A stretch of DNA of 64,000 nt from Ewingella sp963519305 (GTDB lineage: Bacteria; Pseudomonadota; Gammaproteobacteria; Enterobacterales; Enterobacteriaceae): positions 62,001-126,000 of the forward strand of contig CAUQMS010000011.1 in NCBI GenBank assembly GCA_963519305.1, written 5' to 3'. Each line of letters begins with the position of its first letter. Positions within the stretch are counted from its first letter, which is position 1. Below the pieces are notes generated by a model. That model was given only the letters and a program-made list of their open reading frames with translations. It was not told the DNA's origin and did not search any database. The translations under genes and the position numbers were made by a program. Positions 33,692 through 42,339 of the stretch are shown piece after piece.

Positions 33692-35056
33692 TTAACGAGT
33701 GGTCAGTTGCCCGGCCGTCAGCGCTTTTTCAGCTTCCAGCTGAGCCGCCTGATGCTCTTCTTTATATTTCAGGCGGTCCCAGGCGCGGAAGAATGGATAG
33801 TAAATCACCAGCGAAATCGCCAGATTCACCACCTGTATCACCGTGCCGGAGATATGTCCGCCGGTCGCCAGATAGCCACTGATAAATATAGGTGTGGTAA
33901 ACGGCAGCGCGATGCCAACCGGCGGCGTCACCAGCCCGGTTGCCATCGCGGTATAGGTGACAATAACCAGCACCACCGGCGTCAGGATAAACGGAATAGC
34001 GAAATAAGGGTTCATCACCAGCGGAATACCAAATACCATCGGTTCGCTGATGTTAAACAGGCAGCCCGGAGCGGCGATTTTACCCAACTGTTTCATCTGT
34101 GCGCTGCGGGCGCGGATCAGCATGAAGATCACCAGCCCGAGCAGTGCACCGGTGCCGCCGGGGGCAATCCATAAATCATAGAACTGTTGGGTAATAATGT
34201 GTGGAACCGGCTGACCGGCCTGAAACGCGGTCAGGTTTTCTGACATGTTTGACAGCCACACCGGCTGGATAAACACCAGCACGATGGCGTCGCCGTGCAG
34301 CCCCACCATCCACAGTAAACCTATCAGGATCACCGAGAAGATCATGCCCGGTAACGTGCCGCCGATGTGGTGCATCGGAATGCCGATAATGGTAGCGATC
34401 ATATTATTGATGTTGCCAAACGGCGTGGCTTCCACGCCCAGACGCAGCGCCAGCACCACGGCCATCACCGCAAACCCCGGGATCAGCGCCAGGAAGGATT
34501 TCGCCACCGCCGGCGGTACGCCTGCGGGCATATTAATGACGAAATTGCGGTCATGGACAAACCGGTAGATTTCAGTCGACAGAATGGCAATCACAATCGC
34601 CACAAACAGTCCCTGACTGCCGATAAAGTTCATCGGCAACACGCCTTTGATGATCTGTTCAGTAGCCCCGTTCAGCGGCTGGAACAGCGTGTTTTGAGGA
34701 ATGGTCATGATGAAGGCCACCAGCGAAACGGCACCGGTAGTCAGCGGATCGAGCGTTTTATATTTCTCGGCCAGACGGTAGGCAATACCAAAGCTGGAGA
34801 TGATCGCCATGATGTCGTAGGTGGCTTTGACCGGATAGAGCAGTTTTTCGCGCCACGCGGCCCCAAATACTTCGCCCATCATGTTGGCGTAGCTCGGAAT
34901 GGGCAGGTAGGCGAAAATCAGAAAAAAGGAGCCAATCAGCATAAAGGGCATATTAAGGATGATGCCGTCGCGTACCGACAGGACGTGTTTTTGCGAGGCA
35001 ATCTTTAAAGCAAAAGGCAAAACATAGCGTTCGAGCAGGACATTCGGTTTAGACAC
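33692..35056 (-). CDS. PTS permease, lactose/cellobiose-type EIIC
   Basis: This is the membrane channel component of a lactose/N,N'-diacetylchitobiose-family PTS: 454 residues, about ten spans. It has the NISEPMVFGIP motif of the substrate site and the MHHIGG region typical of the ChbC/CelB branch. The sugar cannot be fixed from sequence; a beta-glucoside or cello-oligosaccharide is the usual kind. It lies 135 bases after the EIIA gene on the same strand. No EIIB is present in between or nearby, so the phosphorelay must borrow one encoded elsewhere. Confidence 0.88.
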   Translation of the reverse strand: MSKPNVLLERYVLPFALKIASQKHVLSVRDGIILNMPFMLIGSFFLIFAYLPIPSYANMMGEVFGAAWREKLLYPVKATYDIMAIISSFGIAYRLAEKYKTLDPLTTGAVSLVAFIMTIPQNTLFQPLNGATEQIIKGVLPMNFIGSQGLFVAIVIAILSTEIYRFVHDRNFVINMPAGVPPAVAKSFLALIPGFAVMAVVLALRLGVEATPFGNINNMIATIIGIPMHHIGGTLPGMIFSVILIGLLWMVGLHGDAIVLVFIQPVWLSNMSENLTAFQAGQPVPHIITQQFYDLWIAPGGTGALLGLVIFMLIRARSAQMKQLGKIAAPGCLFNISEPMVFGIPLVMNPYFAIPFILTPVVLVIVTYTAMATGLVTPPVGIALPFTTPIFISGYLATGGHISGTVIQVVNLAISLVIYYPFFRAWDRLKYKEEHQAAQLEAEKALTAGQLTTR

Positions 35057-35191
35057 TACACACCCCCTGAGCGGATGATTTCCGCACTGTTTTTATTAAC
35101 GGCTATTTTTGTTTATGGCTGGTTACGTGAATCAACAAACTGAACTAAAAAGTCGGGCGTAAAGGTAAAGCAGTCATGCAGCCGCGACGGG

Positions 35192-35509
35192 TTATGCAGC
35201 GGCGGAGGGCAGACGGCGATAAAGCTCAATCATGTCGATGGCTAAATCCTGAATAACCATCGCATTCATCAGGTGGTCCTGCGCATGGACCGTGATCAGA
35301 TTGACCGGAATTTTACCGCAGCCTTCATCCATCCCAATCAGTTCGGTCTGCATGCCGTGGGCATGTGAAACGGCCTGACGTGATTCGACCATCGCCTGCT
35401 CGGCCGCTGCAAAATCGCCGCGCCGGGCCTGCTGCAATGCCATCATGGCGTGGCTGCGTGCGCTTCCTGCATGTACCAGCAATTCCATAATCGTATTTTC
35501 CAGATCCAT
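35192..35509 (-). CDS. PTS lactose/cellobiose-type EIIA
   Basis: This small cytoplasmic phosphocarrier (105 residues) passes phosphate from HPr to an EIIB. The family block VHAQDHLM at 74-81 contains the phospho-acceptor H75 and a second histidine, H79. The all-helical pattern and the N-terminus (MELLVHAGSARSHAM) match ChbA/LacF-type EIIA. It is the promoter-proximal gene of the pair, downstream of a LacI-type operator. Confidence 0.92.
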   Translation of the reverse strand: MDLENTIMELLVHAGSARSHAMMALQQARRGDFAAAEQAMVESRQAVSHAHGMQTELIGMDEGCGKIPVNLITVHAQDHLMNAMVIQDLAIDMIELYRRLPSAAA

Positions 35510-35622
35510 GCGTTGCCTCTCTTTCTCAAATCGATGACGGTTGGCTGGCGCTCCCTTTTTACTGACCTGTCGGGTGCCAGTATCGGGAAGATAGCGACTA
35601 TTTCACACCAGAAAAATAAAAA

Positions 35623-35634
35623 GAGAGCGCTCTC
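35623..35634. promoter_or_regulatory. LacI-family operator upstream of the PTS genes
   Basis: GAGAGCGCTCTC is a perfect 12-base palindrome with the central CG step typical of LacI/GalR-family operators. It is about 115 bases upstream of the EIIA start. No LacI-family regulator gene is in this window. Confidence 0.6.
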
Positions 35635-35791
35635 ATTTTTGAATTTAAAAAAATCAGCTGACGCGAAAAAAAGTTTCCTGCACAAAAAGGGATGGCGGAA
35701 AACTGCGCAACTGATGGGATAGAGTTAAACCAAAGTGATCGGGGGTTGTAAATACCTCCCGATCATAGGATTTTTATATGAGGATAAAATA

Positions 35792-35848
35792 ATGCTTAAA
35801 TTCAATCAGTTAATGTTATCGCAATGCAAAACTATTTTCCGTAAGTGA
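35792..35848 (+). CDS. Possible 18-residue ORF
   Basis: An ATG with AGGAT eight bases upstream opens an 18-codon frame (MLKFNQLMLSQCKTIFRK). A hairpin and T-run lie just before it. There is no family evidence, so it may be chance. No plus-strand gene follows that it could lead into before relA. Confidence 0.2.
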   Translation: MLKFNQLMLSQCKTIFRK

Positions 35849-35878
35849 GATCTCAAGCAAACCTGCAGCGCAGGGAAC

Positions 35879-38623
35879 TCAGCTTCTCAGGTGCAATTGC
35901 GCCGCACGGGTAACATTTTCTATTTCATCCAGTAACTCAAGCCACTCTGGCTCCAGCTCATTTGCCGGTACGTTTTTACGCAGCTGCTGCTCAATGTAAA
36001 AACAGAGCTGTTTCAGGCGGGGCACGCCGCTATAGCTGCAACTGCCGTGCAATTTGTGGATCAGGGAAAGAATGTCCGGATCGGATTCGCCCTGCGCGAC
36101 CGCATTCACGCGTTCACTGACCTGCGGCAGGAAATCTACCAGCATTTGCAGCAGGTCACGGGCCAGCGACTCTTTATTGGCCGACTGACGAAGGGCCAGC
36201 TGCCAGTCCAGCGTGCTGGCGGGCTGATAGTCAGCCACCTGATTAAGCGGCGACTCCTGCGGAGTGTGGTGCGAATAATGGCGTGCCAGCACGCGTTTAA
36301 GCATACTTTCGTCAATCGGCTTTGCCAGATAATCATCCATGCCTACTTTCAGCAATTGCTCACGTTCGCCGCTCAGCGAGTGGGCGGTGACGGCGACAAT
36401 CGGCGTTTGGGCGTGGCGCGGCATCTGGTGGATAATTTCACTGGCACGGATACCGTCGATATCCGGCATCTGAATATCCATCAGAATGATATCCAGATCG
36501 TTGTTACGTGCCATGTCGATGGCTTCTTCGCCGCTGTGGCAGAGCAGAGTGGTCTCCACCAGCTCCTCCAGCAGCGTACCAATCAGCTTCAGATTTGCCG
36601 GGTTATCATCCACCGCCATGGCCGTCAGCGGTAAGCGTGAGGTTCTCGGATCCGTTGCTAATACCACCGTGGCCGGGCGTTCATCCAGTAGCATCGGCAA
36701 AAGCCGCAGGCTGGAAACAGGCTTGATCAGGCAGGCCTGAACGCCGCGCGTTTTCAGCGTTTCTGCATCGACCTGAAACTCACTCGGCAGCGCCAGCAGC
36801 AGGCGGTCAGTCATGCTCAGCACTTTTTGCAGTCGTACGTCGTAATCCGATAAGCGGTGATCCAGTTTGACCGGAATACTGCACAGCATCAGGTCGTAAT
36901 GCGCATCGGGCAGCGCCTGAATGGTGGTGCGGTGGACGACATCCAGTGGCGTGGATTGCAGAATTTCCAGCGTGGCCTTAGCCGCCGCCGGGTTGGATTC
37001 CACATACGCCATGCGCTTGCCTTCGAGGCAGGACATGGACACCGGAGTAATGTGGCGGTTGTCGTTTAGCTCCAGCGTGATGTGGAACCAGAACGTCGAG
37101 CCACGGTTGATCTGGCTGTAGAAGCTGATATCGCCGCCCATCTCCTTGACCAGCCGTTGAGTGATCACCAGCCCGAGCCCGGTTCCGCCGTGACGGCGCG
37201 AAATACTGGCATCAGCCTGACGGAAAGCCTGAAACAGTTGCGACTGCTGGCGCTCAGAAATACCGATCCCGGTGTCATGGATTTGTACTTCCAGCTCGAC
37301 CTGCAAATTGTTTTGCGAGCGCACTTCCACATTGATATCAATGTTACCATTTTCGGTGAATTTAATGGCATTTCCCAGTAAATTGGTCACCACTTGCTGC
37401 AGGCGCATCGGGTCGCCGAGCACGCTTTCCGGCACGTTATTATGTACGTTAAGGGTCAGTTCCAGCCCTTTGTCATGGGCGGTGTGCGCCAGCAAAATCA
37501 CCACTTCGTCGAGCATTTCACGCAGTGAGAACGGAATGTGTTCGAGCACGAGCTTACCGGCTTCCAGTTTCGAGAAGTCGAGCACGTCATTGATGATGGT
37601 CAGCAAGTTATTTGCAGAACGTTCAATGGTTTGCAGATAGTCTGCCTGAGTCGGCGACAACGGTGTTTTCAGCGTCTGGCGGGTAAAACCAATCACGCCG
37701 TTGAGGGGGGTACGCAGTTCGTGGGACATATTGGCGAGGAATTCAGATTTAATACGTGCGGCTTCCTGTGCACGTTTTTTGGCTAAATCCAGCTCGACGT
37801 TCTGGATCTCCATCTGCTCGAGGGTTTCGCGCAGATCTGAGGTGGCTTGATCGATATTCTGCTGCACCTCTTCATGGTAAGCCGTCAGCGACATTGCCAT
37901 CGAGTTGATGCCGTTTTTCAGCATACTGAGCTCGCCAAGCATATTGCCTTCGACGCGGCTGTCGAGCTGACCGCGGCGGATACGGTCAACGGTATTGACC
38001 ATATTGCGAATAGGACCGGTCACGTCACGCATTAGCCGATAGGCAAACAGGGTGGCAATCCCGAGGCAAAGCAGCAGCAACATCGTTGAGACAAAGGCTT
38101 CCTGATATTGCTGTAAACGCACTGAACTCAGATCAAGTTCGATGGCGATGTACCCCAGATTACGCGCTGACGGATCGTTGGAGGCGTCGTCATCGGGCGT
38201 ATTGTGGTTCTCTGCCAGAATTGGAGTACGCAAAATCAGCGAGTCACCGACGCGGTTTTGGGTCAGTTCACGCGGGATTTTACTCAGCGATGGTACCTGT
38301 AATATGCCGCCTTCGCGCAGCGAATTGGAGGTGACGAACAGTTTATTGTCCGCATCGAAGACACTGATGGCCCGCACAATTTCAGAGTGATTACGGTGCA
38401 GACGGCTGATCAGCTTTGTCACCGGGTCGCGCTCCCGGAAGGTCATCCCGTACTCACTGGCCACCGCGAGTGGCTCGATAATACTGGAACCGGCATCGAT
38501 CAACTGTTTTTGCAGCTCGTTATAACGATGCACCACAAAGAAGGTGCTGAGCAGCAAACCAATCATCAAAGTGGGTGCCAAAATTAAGATCATCATCCGT
38601 GCGCGGAGGCTATATTTGGTCAT
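35879..38623 (-). CDS. barA: Hybrid sensor histidine kinase BarA
   Basis: BarA phosphorylates UvrY, which activates the CsrB/CsrC RNAs and so switches carbon storage, motility and biofilm genes; in E. coli short-chain fatty acids stimulate it. The 914-residue order is TM1 (about 10-31), periplasmic part, TM2 (about 165-190), HAMP, HisKA (NMSHELRTPLNG), ATPase (GTGLGLVIT), a degenerate receiver, a receiver with ILMDIQMPDIDG, and an Hpt domain with HKLHGSCSYSG. ATG 38623 fits E. coli; an upstream start would add 19 residues. It is divergent from relA; the rlmD gene that E. coli has between them is not here. Confidence 0.95.
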   Translation of the reverse strand: MTKYSLRARMMILILAPTLMIGLLLSTFFVVHRYNELQKQLIDAGSSIIEPLAVASEYGMTFRERDPVTKLISRLHRNHSEIVRAISVFDADNKLFVTSNSLREGGILQVPSLSKIPRELTQNRVGDSLILRTPILAENHNTPDDDASNDPSARNLGYIAIELDLSSVRLQQYQEAFVSTMLLLLCLGIATLFAYRLMRDVTGPIRNMVNTVDRIRRGQLDSRVEGNMLGELSMLKNGINSMAMSLTAYHEEVQQNIDQATSDLRETLEQMEIQNVELDLAKKRAQEAARIKSEFLANMSHELRTPLNGVIGFTRQTLKTPLSPTQADYLQTIERSANNLLTIINDVLDFSKLEAGKLVLEHIPFSLREMLDEVVILLAHTAHDKGLELTLNVHNNVPESVLGDPMRLQQVVTNLLGNAIKFTENGNIDINVEVRSQNNLQVELEVQIHDTGIGISERQQSQLFQAFRQADASISRRHGGTGLGLVITQRLVKEMGGDISFYSQINRGSTFWFHITLELNDNRHITPVSMSCLEGKRMAYVESNPAAAKATLEILQSTPLDVVHRTTIQALPDAHYDLMLCSIPVKLDHRLSDYDVRLQKVLSMTDRLLLALPSEFQVDAETLKTRGVQACLIKPVSSLRLLPMLLDERPATVVLATDPRTSRLPLTAMAVDDNPANLKLIGTLLEELVETTLLCHSGEEAIDMARNNDLDIILMDIQMPDIDGIRASEIIHQMPRHAQTPIVAVTAHSLSGEREQLLKVGMDDYLAKPIDESMLKRVLARHYSHHTPQESPLNQVADYQPASTLDWQLALRQSANKESLARDLLQMLVDFLPQVSERVNAVAQGESDPDILSLIHKLHGSCSYSGVPRLKQLCFYIEQQLRKNVPANELEPEWLELLDEIENVTRAAQLHLRS

Positions 38624-38862
38624 GAGGTTCCAATGTGGGAGAATCAGTGGCTGACGTAAGCTTAATGAACCAGCGTGCAATCGACAAATAATAGCCAGAT
38701 TCTACTCCCAGAACGGTTGTGTGACGACCCGGAAAACAGCGGGGAATCAGAAGGTGTTGCCACGCTGGGGGCGAATGGGCAAGATAATGCCCTTCGCATA
38801 TCGAAGACTTTTTTATCAACCCGTCTGCCGCCCGACTGGCAGCAGAATTGTAGGGAGAGGGT

Positions 38863-41106
38863 ATGGTTGCGGTAAGAAGTGCACATTTGAACACGGCAGG
38901 CGAGTTTGCGCTCGACGACTGGATCACCAGTTTGGGCCTCTCCAGCACGCAATCATGTGAGCGTTTAGCCGAAACCTGGCGCTACTGCGAACAACAGACT
39001 CAGGGCCATCCTGATGCCTCGCTGCTTTTGTGGCGCGGGTTGGAGATGGTGGAGATCCTCTCAACCCTTAGTATGGACAACGACAGTATGCGCGCTGCGC
39101 TGCTGTTCCCGCTGGTTGACGTCGGCATTATCGACGAAGAGACGCTCACCCTACAGTTTGGTAAGGGCATCACCGATCTGGTCCATGGCGTGCGTGATAT
39201 GGACGCCATCCGCCAGCTGAAAGCCACGCAAAATGATTCGATGGCCTCCGAGCAGGTCGACAACGTGCGCCGCATGTTGCTGGCGATGGTAGAGGATTTC
39301 CGCTGCGTGGTGCTTAAACTCGCCGAGCGAATTGCCCACCTGCGTGAAGTGAAAGATGCGCCGGAAGAAGAGCGCGTTCTGGCCGCCAAAGAGTGCAACA
39401 ATATTTATGCGCCGCTGGCAAACCGCTTAGGTATTGGCCAGCTTAAGTGGGAACTGGAAGATTTCAGTTTCCGCTATCTGCATCCTGATGAATACAAACG
39501 CATCGCCAAGCTGCTGCATGAGCGTCGTATCGACCGTGAGCAGTACATTGACGATTTCGTCTCCACCGTGCGCGGTGCGATGGCAGAAGAGGGCATCAAA
39601 GTTGATGTCTATGGTCGTCCGAAACACATCTACAGCATCTGGCGCAAGATGCAGAAAAAAGCGCTGTCGTTTGACGAACTGTTCGACGTGCGCGCAGTGC
39701 GCATCGTGGTCGAACGTTTACAGGACTGCTACGCCGCACTGGGGATTGTGCATACCCATTTCCGCCATCTGCCGGATGAATTCGACGACTACGTCGCTAA
39801 CCCGAAACCTAACGGTTATCAGTCGATTCACACCGTGGTACTCGGACCACGCGGTAAAACGCTGGAAGTGCAAATCCGTACCCGTCAGATGCATGAAGAC
39901 GCCGAACTGGGCGTCGCCGCGCACTGGAAATATAAAGAGGGCACGGCGGTCGCCGGTGGTCGCAGTGGTGGTTACGAAGGTCGTATTGCCTGGCTGCGTA
40001 AGCTGATTGCCTGGCAGGAAGAGATGGCCGATTCGGGCGAAATGCTTGACGAAGTACGCAGTCAGGTCTTCGACGACCGGGTTTACGTGTTTACCCCGAA
40101 AGGCGATGTGATCGACCTGCCGATGGGCTCGACGCCGCTCGACTTCGCCTACCACATTCACAGCGATGTCGGACATCGCTGTATCGGGGCCAAAATCGGT
40201 GGGCGCATTGTGCCGTTCACCTATCAGTTGCGCATGGGCGATCAGATTGAAATCATCACCCAGAAGCATCCGAACCCAAGCCGTGACTGGCTGAACCCGA
40301 ACCTCGGCTATGTCACCACCAGCCGCGGGCGTTCGAAGATCCACAACTGGTTCCGTAAACAGGATCGCGACAAAAACATCCTTGCCGGTAAGCAGATCCT
40401 CGACGACGAGCTGGACAAGCTGGAAATCAGCCTCAAGGATGCTGAGAAACTGCTGCTGCCGCGCTACAACGTGAATTCGCTGGACGAAGTTCTGGCTGCG
40501 ATTGGCAATGGCGATATCCGCCTTAATCAGATGGTCAACTTCCTGCAATCTCAGTTGAAAAAACCGAGTGCAGAGGAGCTGGACAAAGAAGCGCTGCGCC
40601 AACTGACGCAAAAGACCACACCGGCACCGCAGCGTAACAGCGGGAAAGACAATGGCCGCGTGGTGGTCGAAGGCGTAGGCAATCTGATGCATCACATTGC
40701 GCGCTGCTGTCAGCCGATACCGGGCGACGAGATTGTCGGGTATATCACGCAGGGCCGTGGGATCTCTATTCACCGGGCCGACTGTGATCAGCTGGAAGAT
40801 TTGCGACTGAATGCGCCGGAGCGCGTAGTGGATGCCGTATGGGGCGAAAGCTACTCCAGTGGTTATTCGCTGGTCGTACGTGTGGTGGCGAACGACCGCA
40901 GCGGCCTGCTGCGCGATATCACCACTATTCTCGCCAACGAAAAGGTCAACGTACTGGGCGTTGCCAGCCGCAGCGACACCAAACAGCAACTGGCGACCAT
41001 TGATATGGATATCGAAATCTACAACCCGCAGGTGCTTGGCCGTGTGATTGCCAAGCTCAACCAGCTGCCGGACGTGATAGACGCCAAACGTCTGCATGGC
41101 AGCTAA
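38863..41106 (+). CDS. relA: GTP pyrophosphokinase RelA
   Basis: RelA binds stalled ribosomes with uncharged tRNA and makes (p)ppGpp. The 747 residues carry an inactive hydrolase domain (the HD motif is replaced, here ALLFPLVDVG), then the synthetase with YGRPKHIYSIWRKM, VRAVRIV and NGYQSIHTVV. A TGS domain (VYVFTPKGDVIDLP), the zinc-finger region (HHIARCCQPIPGD) and a C-terminal ACT domain follow. It works with DksA encoded earlier. A terminator follows, then mazG; mazEF is not between them. Confidence 0.98.
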   Translation: MVAVRSAHLNTAGEFALDDWITSLGLSSTQSCERLAETWRYCEQQTQGHPDASLLLWRGLEMVEILSTLSMDNDSMRAALLFPLVDVGIIDEETLTLQFGKGITDLVHGVRDMDAIRQLKATQNDSMASEQVDNVRRMLLAMVEDFRCVVLKLAERIAHLREVKDAPEEERVLAAKECNNIYAPLANRLGIGQLKWELEDFSFRYLHPDEYKRIAKLLHERRIDREQYIDDFVSTVRGAMAEEGIKVDVYGRPKHIYSIWRKMQKKALSFDELFDVRAVRIVVERLQDCYAALGIVHTHFRHLPDEFDDYVANPKPNGYQSIHTVVLGPRGKTLEVQIRTRQMHEDAELGVAAHWKYKEGTAVAGGRSGGYEGRIAWLRKLIAWQEEMADSGEMLDEVRSQVFDDRVYVFTPKGDVIDLPMGSTPLDFAYHIHSDVGHRCIGAKIGGRIVPFTYQLRMGDQIEIITQKHPNPSRDWLNPNLGYVTTSRGRSKIHNWFRKQDRDKNILAGKQILDDELDKLEISLKDAEKLLLPRYNVNSLDEVLAAIGNGDIRLNQMVNFLQSQLKKPSAEELDKEALRQLTQKTTPAPQRNSGKDNGRVVVEGVGNLMHHIARCCQPIPGDEIVGYITQGRGISIHRADCDQLEDLRLNAPERVVDAVWGESYSSGYSLVVRVVANDRSGLLRDITTILANEKVNVLGVASRSDTKQQLATIDMDIEIYNPQVLGRVIAKLNQLPDVIDAKRLHGS

Positions 41107-41121
41107 GCATCATCAGTTTGT

Positions 41122-41147
41122 AAGGCCCGCCAGTCGGGCCTTTCTTA
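41122..41147 (+). terminator. relA terminator
   Basis: AAGGCCCG-CCAGT-CGGGCCTT is followed by TCTTATT; the U-run is imperfect, so some read-through into mazG is possible. Confidence 0.75.
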
Positions 41148-41186
41148 TTATTGCCTTATCAAAACTTTCAAAAAACGGATCCACCC

Positions 41187-42005
41187 ATGACTGAATCAGC
41201 CCTGCAACGTTTGCTCAATATCATGAAAACCCTGCGCGATCCGGTTGCCGGATGCCCATGGGACAAAGAGCAAACCTTCGCTACTATCGCGCCGTATACG
41301 CTGGAAGAGACCTACGAAGTGCTGGACGCTATTGCGCGCAATGACTATGACGATGTGCGCGATGAACTGGGCGACCTGCTGTTTCAGGTGGTGTTTTACG
41401 CCCAGATGGGCAGCGAGCAGGGGCTGTTTGAATTTGACGATATCTGTCATGCCATCTCCGACAAGTTAGAGCGCCGTCATCCGCAAATTTTCGGCGGTGA
41501 AGCGGCCTGGTCAAAAGAGGCCAGCAGCAAAGAGGTGCTGGTAAAATGGGAAGCGCGCAAAGCGCTGGAGCGGGCGGATAAATCCCTGCATTCGGCGCTG
41601 GACGATATTCCGTCGGCACTTCCTGCCCTGATGAAAGCGCATAAAATTCAGAAACGCTGCGCCAACGTGGGTTTTGACTGGACTACCCTCGGGCCGGTTT
41701 TGGATAAAGTCTACGAAGAGATCGACGAAGTGATGTTTGAAGCCAAACAGGCGGTGGTCAATGAAGATAAGCTGGGTGAGGAGATTGGTGATCTGCTGTT
41801 TGCGACGGTTAATCTTTCCCGCCATCTGGGCCACAAAGCTGAAGATGCGCTGCAGGCGGCCAACCGTAAATTCGAGCGCCGTTTCCGTCAGGTGGAGCAG
41901 ATTATCCGTGACCGGGGGCTGAGCATGGAACAGGCGACCCTCGAGCAGATGGAAGAAGCCTGGCAGCAGGTAAAGCAGGGCGAAGCCGTAAAAGCCCCGC
42001 TCTGA
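41187..42005 (+). CDS. mazG: Nucleoside triphosphate pyrophosphohydrolase MazG
   Basis: MazG hydrolyses NTPs and dNTPs to the monophosphate and PPi; in E. coli it also lowers ppGpp. The 272-residue protein has two tandem MazG domains: the first with GCPWDKEQTF, the EETYE motif and DELGDLLFQVVFYA, the second with KVYEEIDEV and EEIGDLLFATVNL. I chose ATG 41187; an in-frame start 12 codons before would add unconserved residues. Confidence 0.95.
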   Translation: MTESALQRLLNIMKTLRDPVAGCPWDKEQTFATIAPYTLEETYEVLDAIARNDYDDVRDELGDLLFQVVFYAQMGSEQGLFEFDDICHAISDKLERRHPQIFGGEAAWSKEASSKEVLVKWEARKALERADKSLHSALDDIPSALPALMKAHKIQKRCANVGFDWTTLGPVLDKVYEEIDEVMFEAKQAVVNEDKLGEEIGDLLFATVNLSRHLGHKAEDALQAANRKFERRFRQVEQIIRDRGLSMEQATLEQMEEAWQQVKQGEAVKAPL

Positions 42006-42339
42006 CTTTGATCGCCGACAATATCTGCAAGGGCTGAAACGGTTAAGCTCAGTACCGATAACCAGCTTAAAGCCTGAGAGAAAAGAGTAAAGTCCAACAA
42101 ATTGATATCTAAGATGTTTTAGTGAGTCATGCAGGCAAGACAGAACGTTTCTTTCGCTAACATATTGTTTTTGAAAGAATGAGAGAATGATGCTGGCAGG
42201 GTTAACCCTTCTGAACTGACGGTAAGGAAAACGATGATGAACAGCAAAACCTTTATTTGTGGCGCACACAAGGTTCCGGTATACTGTTTTCCCGTCTTGG
42301 TTACTCCATCATCTTTAAACCTAACCTCTCAGGTTCAGC
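42006..42339. other. mazG-pyrG intergenic region
   Basis: These 334 bases contain the pyrG promoter at the right end and a transcribed leader of about 45 bases. I see no clear mazG terminator, no riboswitch and no open frame with a ribosome site in the left 250 bases. Confidence 0.5.
42257..42285 (+). promoter_or_regulatory. pyrG sigma-70 promoter
   Basis: TTGTGG, a 17-base spacer and TATACT lie 55 bases upstream of the pyrG ATG. The spacing is ideal, and the stretch resembles the E. coli pyrG promoter as I remember it. Confidence 0.75.

Larger units (their letters stand above)
35510..35878. other. Intergenic region between PTS EIIA and barA
   Basis: These 369 bases contain the EIIA promoter region with its operator, an 8-bp inverted repeat at 35736-35765 followed by a T-run, and an 18-codon open frame at 35792-35848 with a good ribosome site. 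The barA 3' end lies at the right. No larger gene is seen. Confidence 0.5.

Noticed and set aside
35443..35685. 80-codon minus-strand frame upstream of PTS EIIA
   Set aside because: It overlaps the EIIA gene in another frame and covers the operator region; no ribosome site.
39718..41097. 459-codon open frame antisense to relA
   Set aside because: relA is intact and strongly conserved on the other strand; the antisense translation has no family pattern, and such frames are common opposite GC-rich genes.
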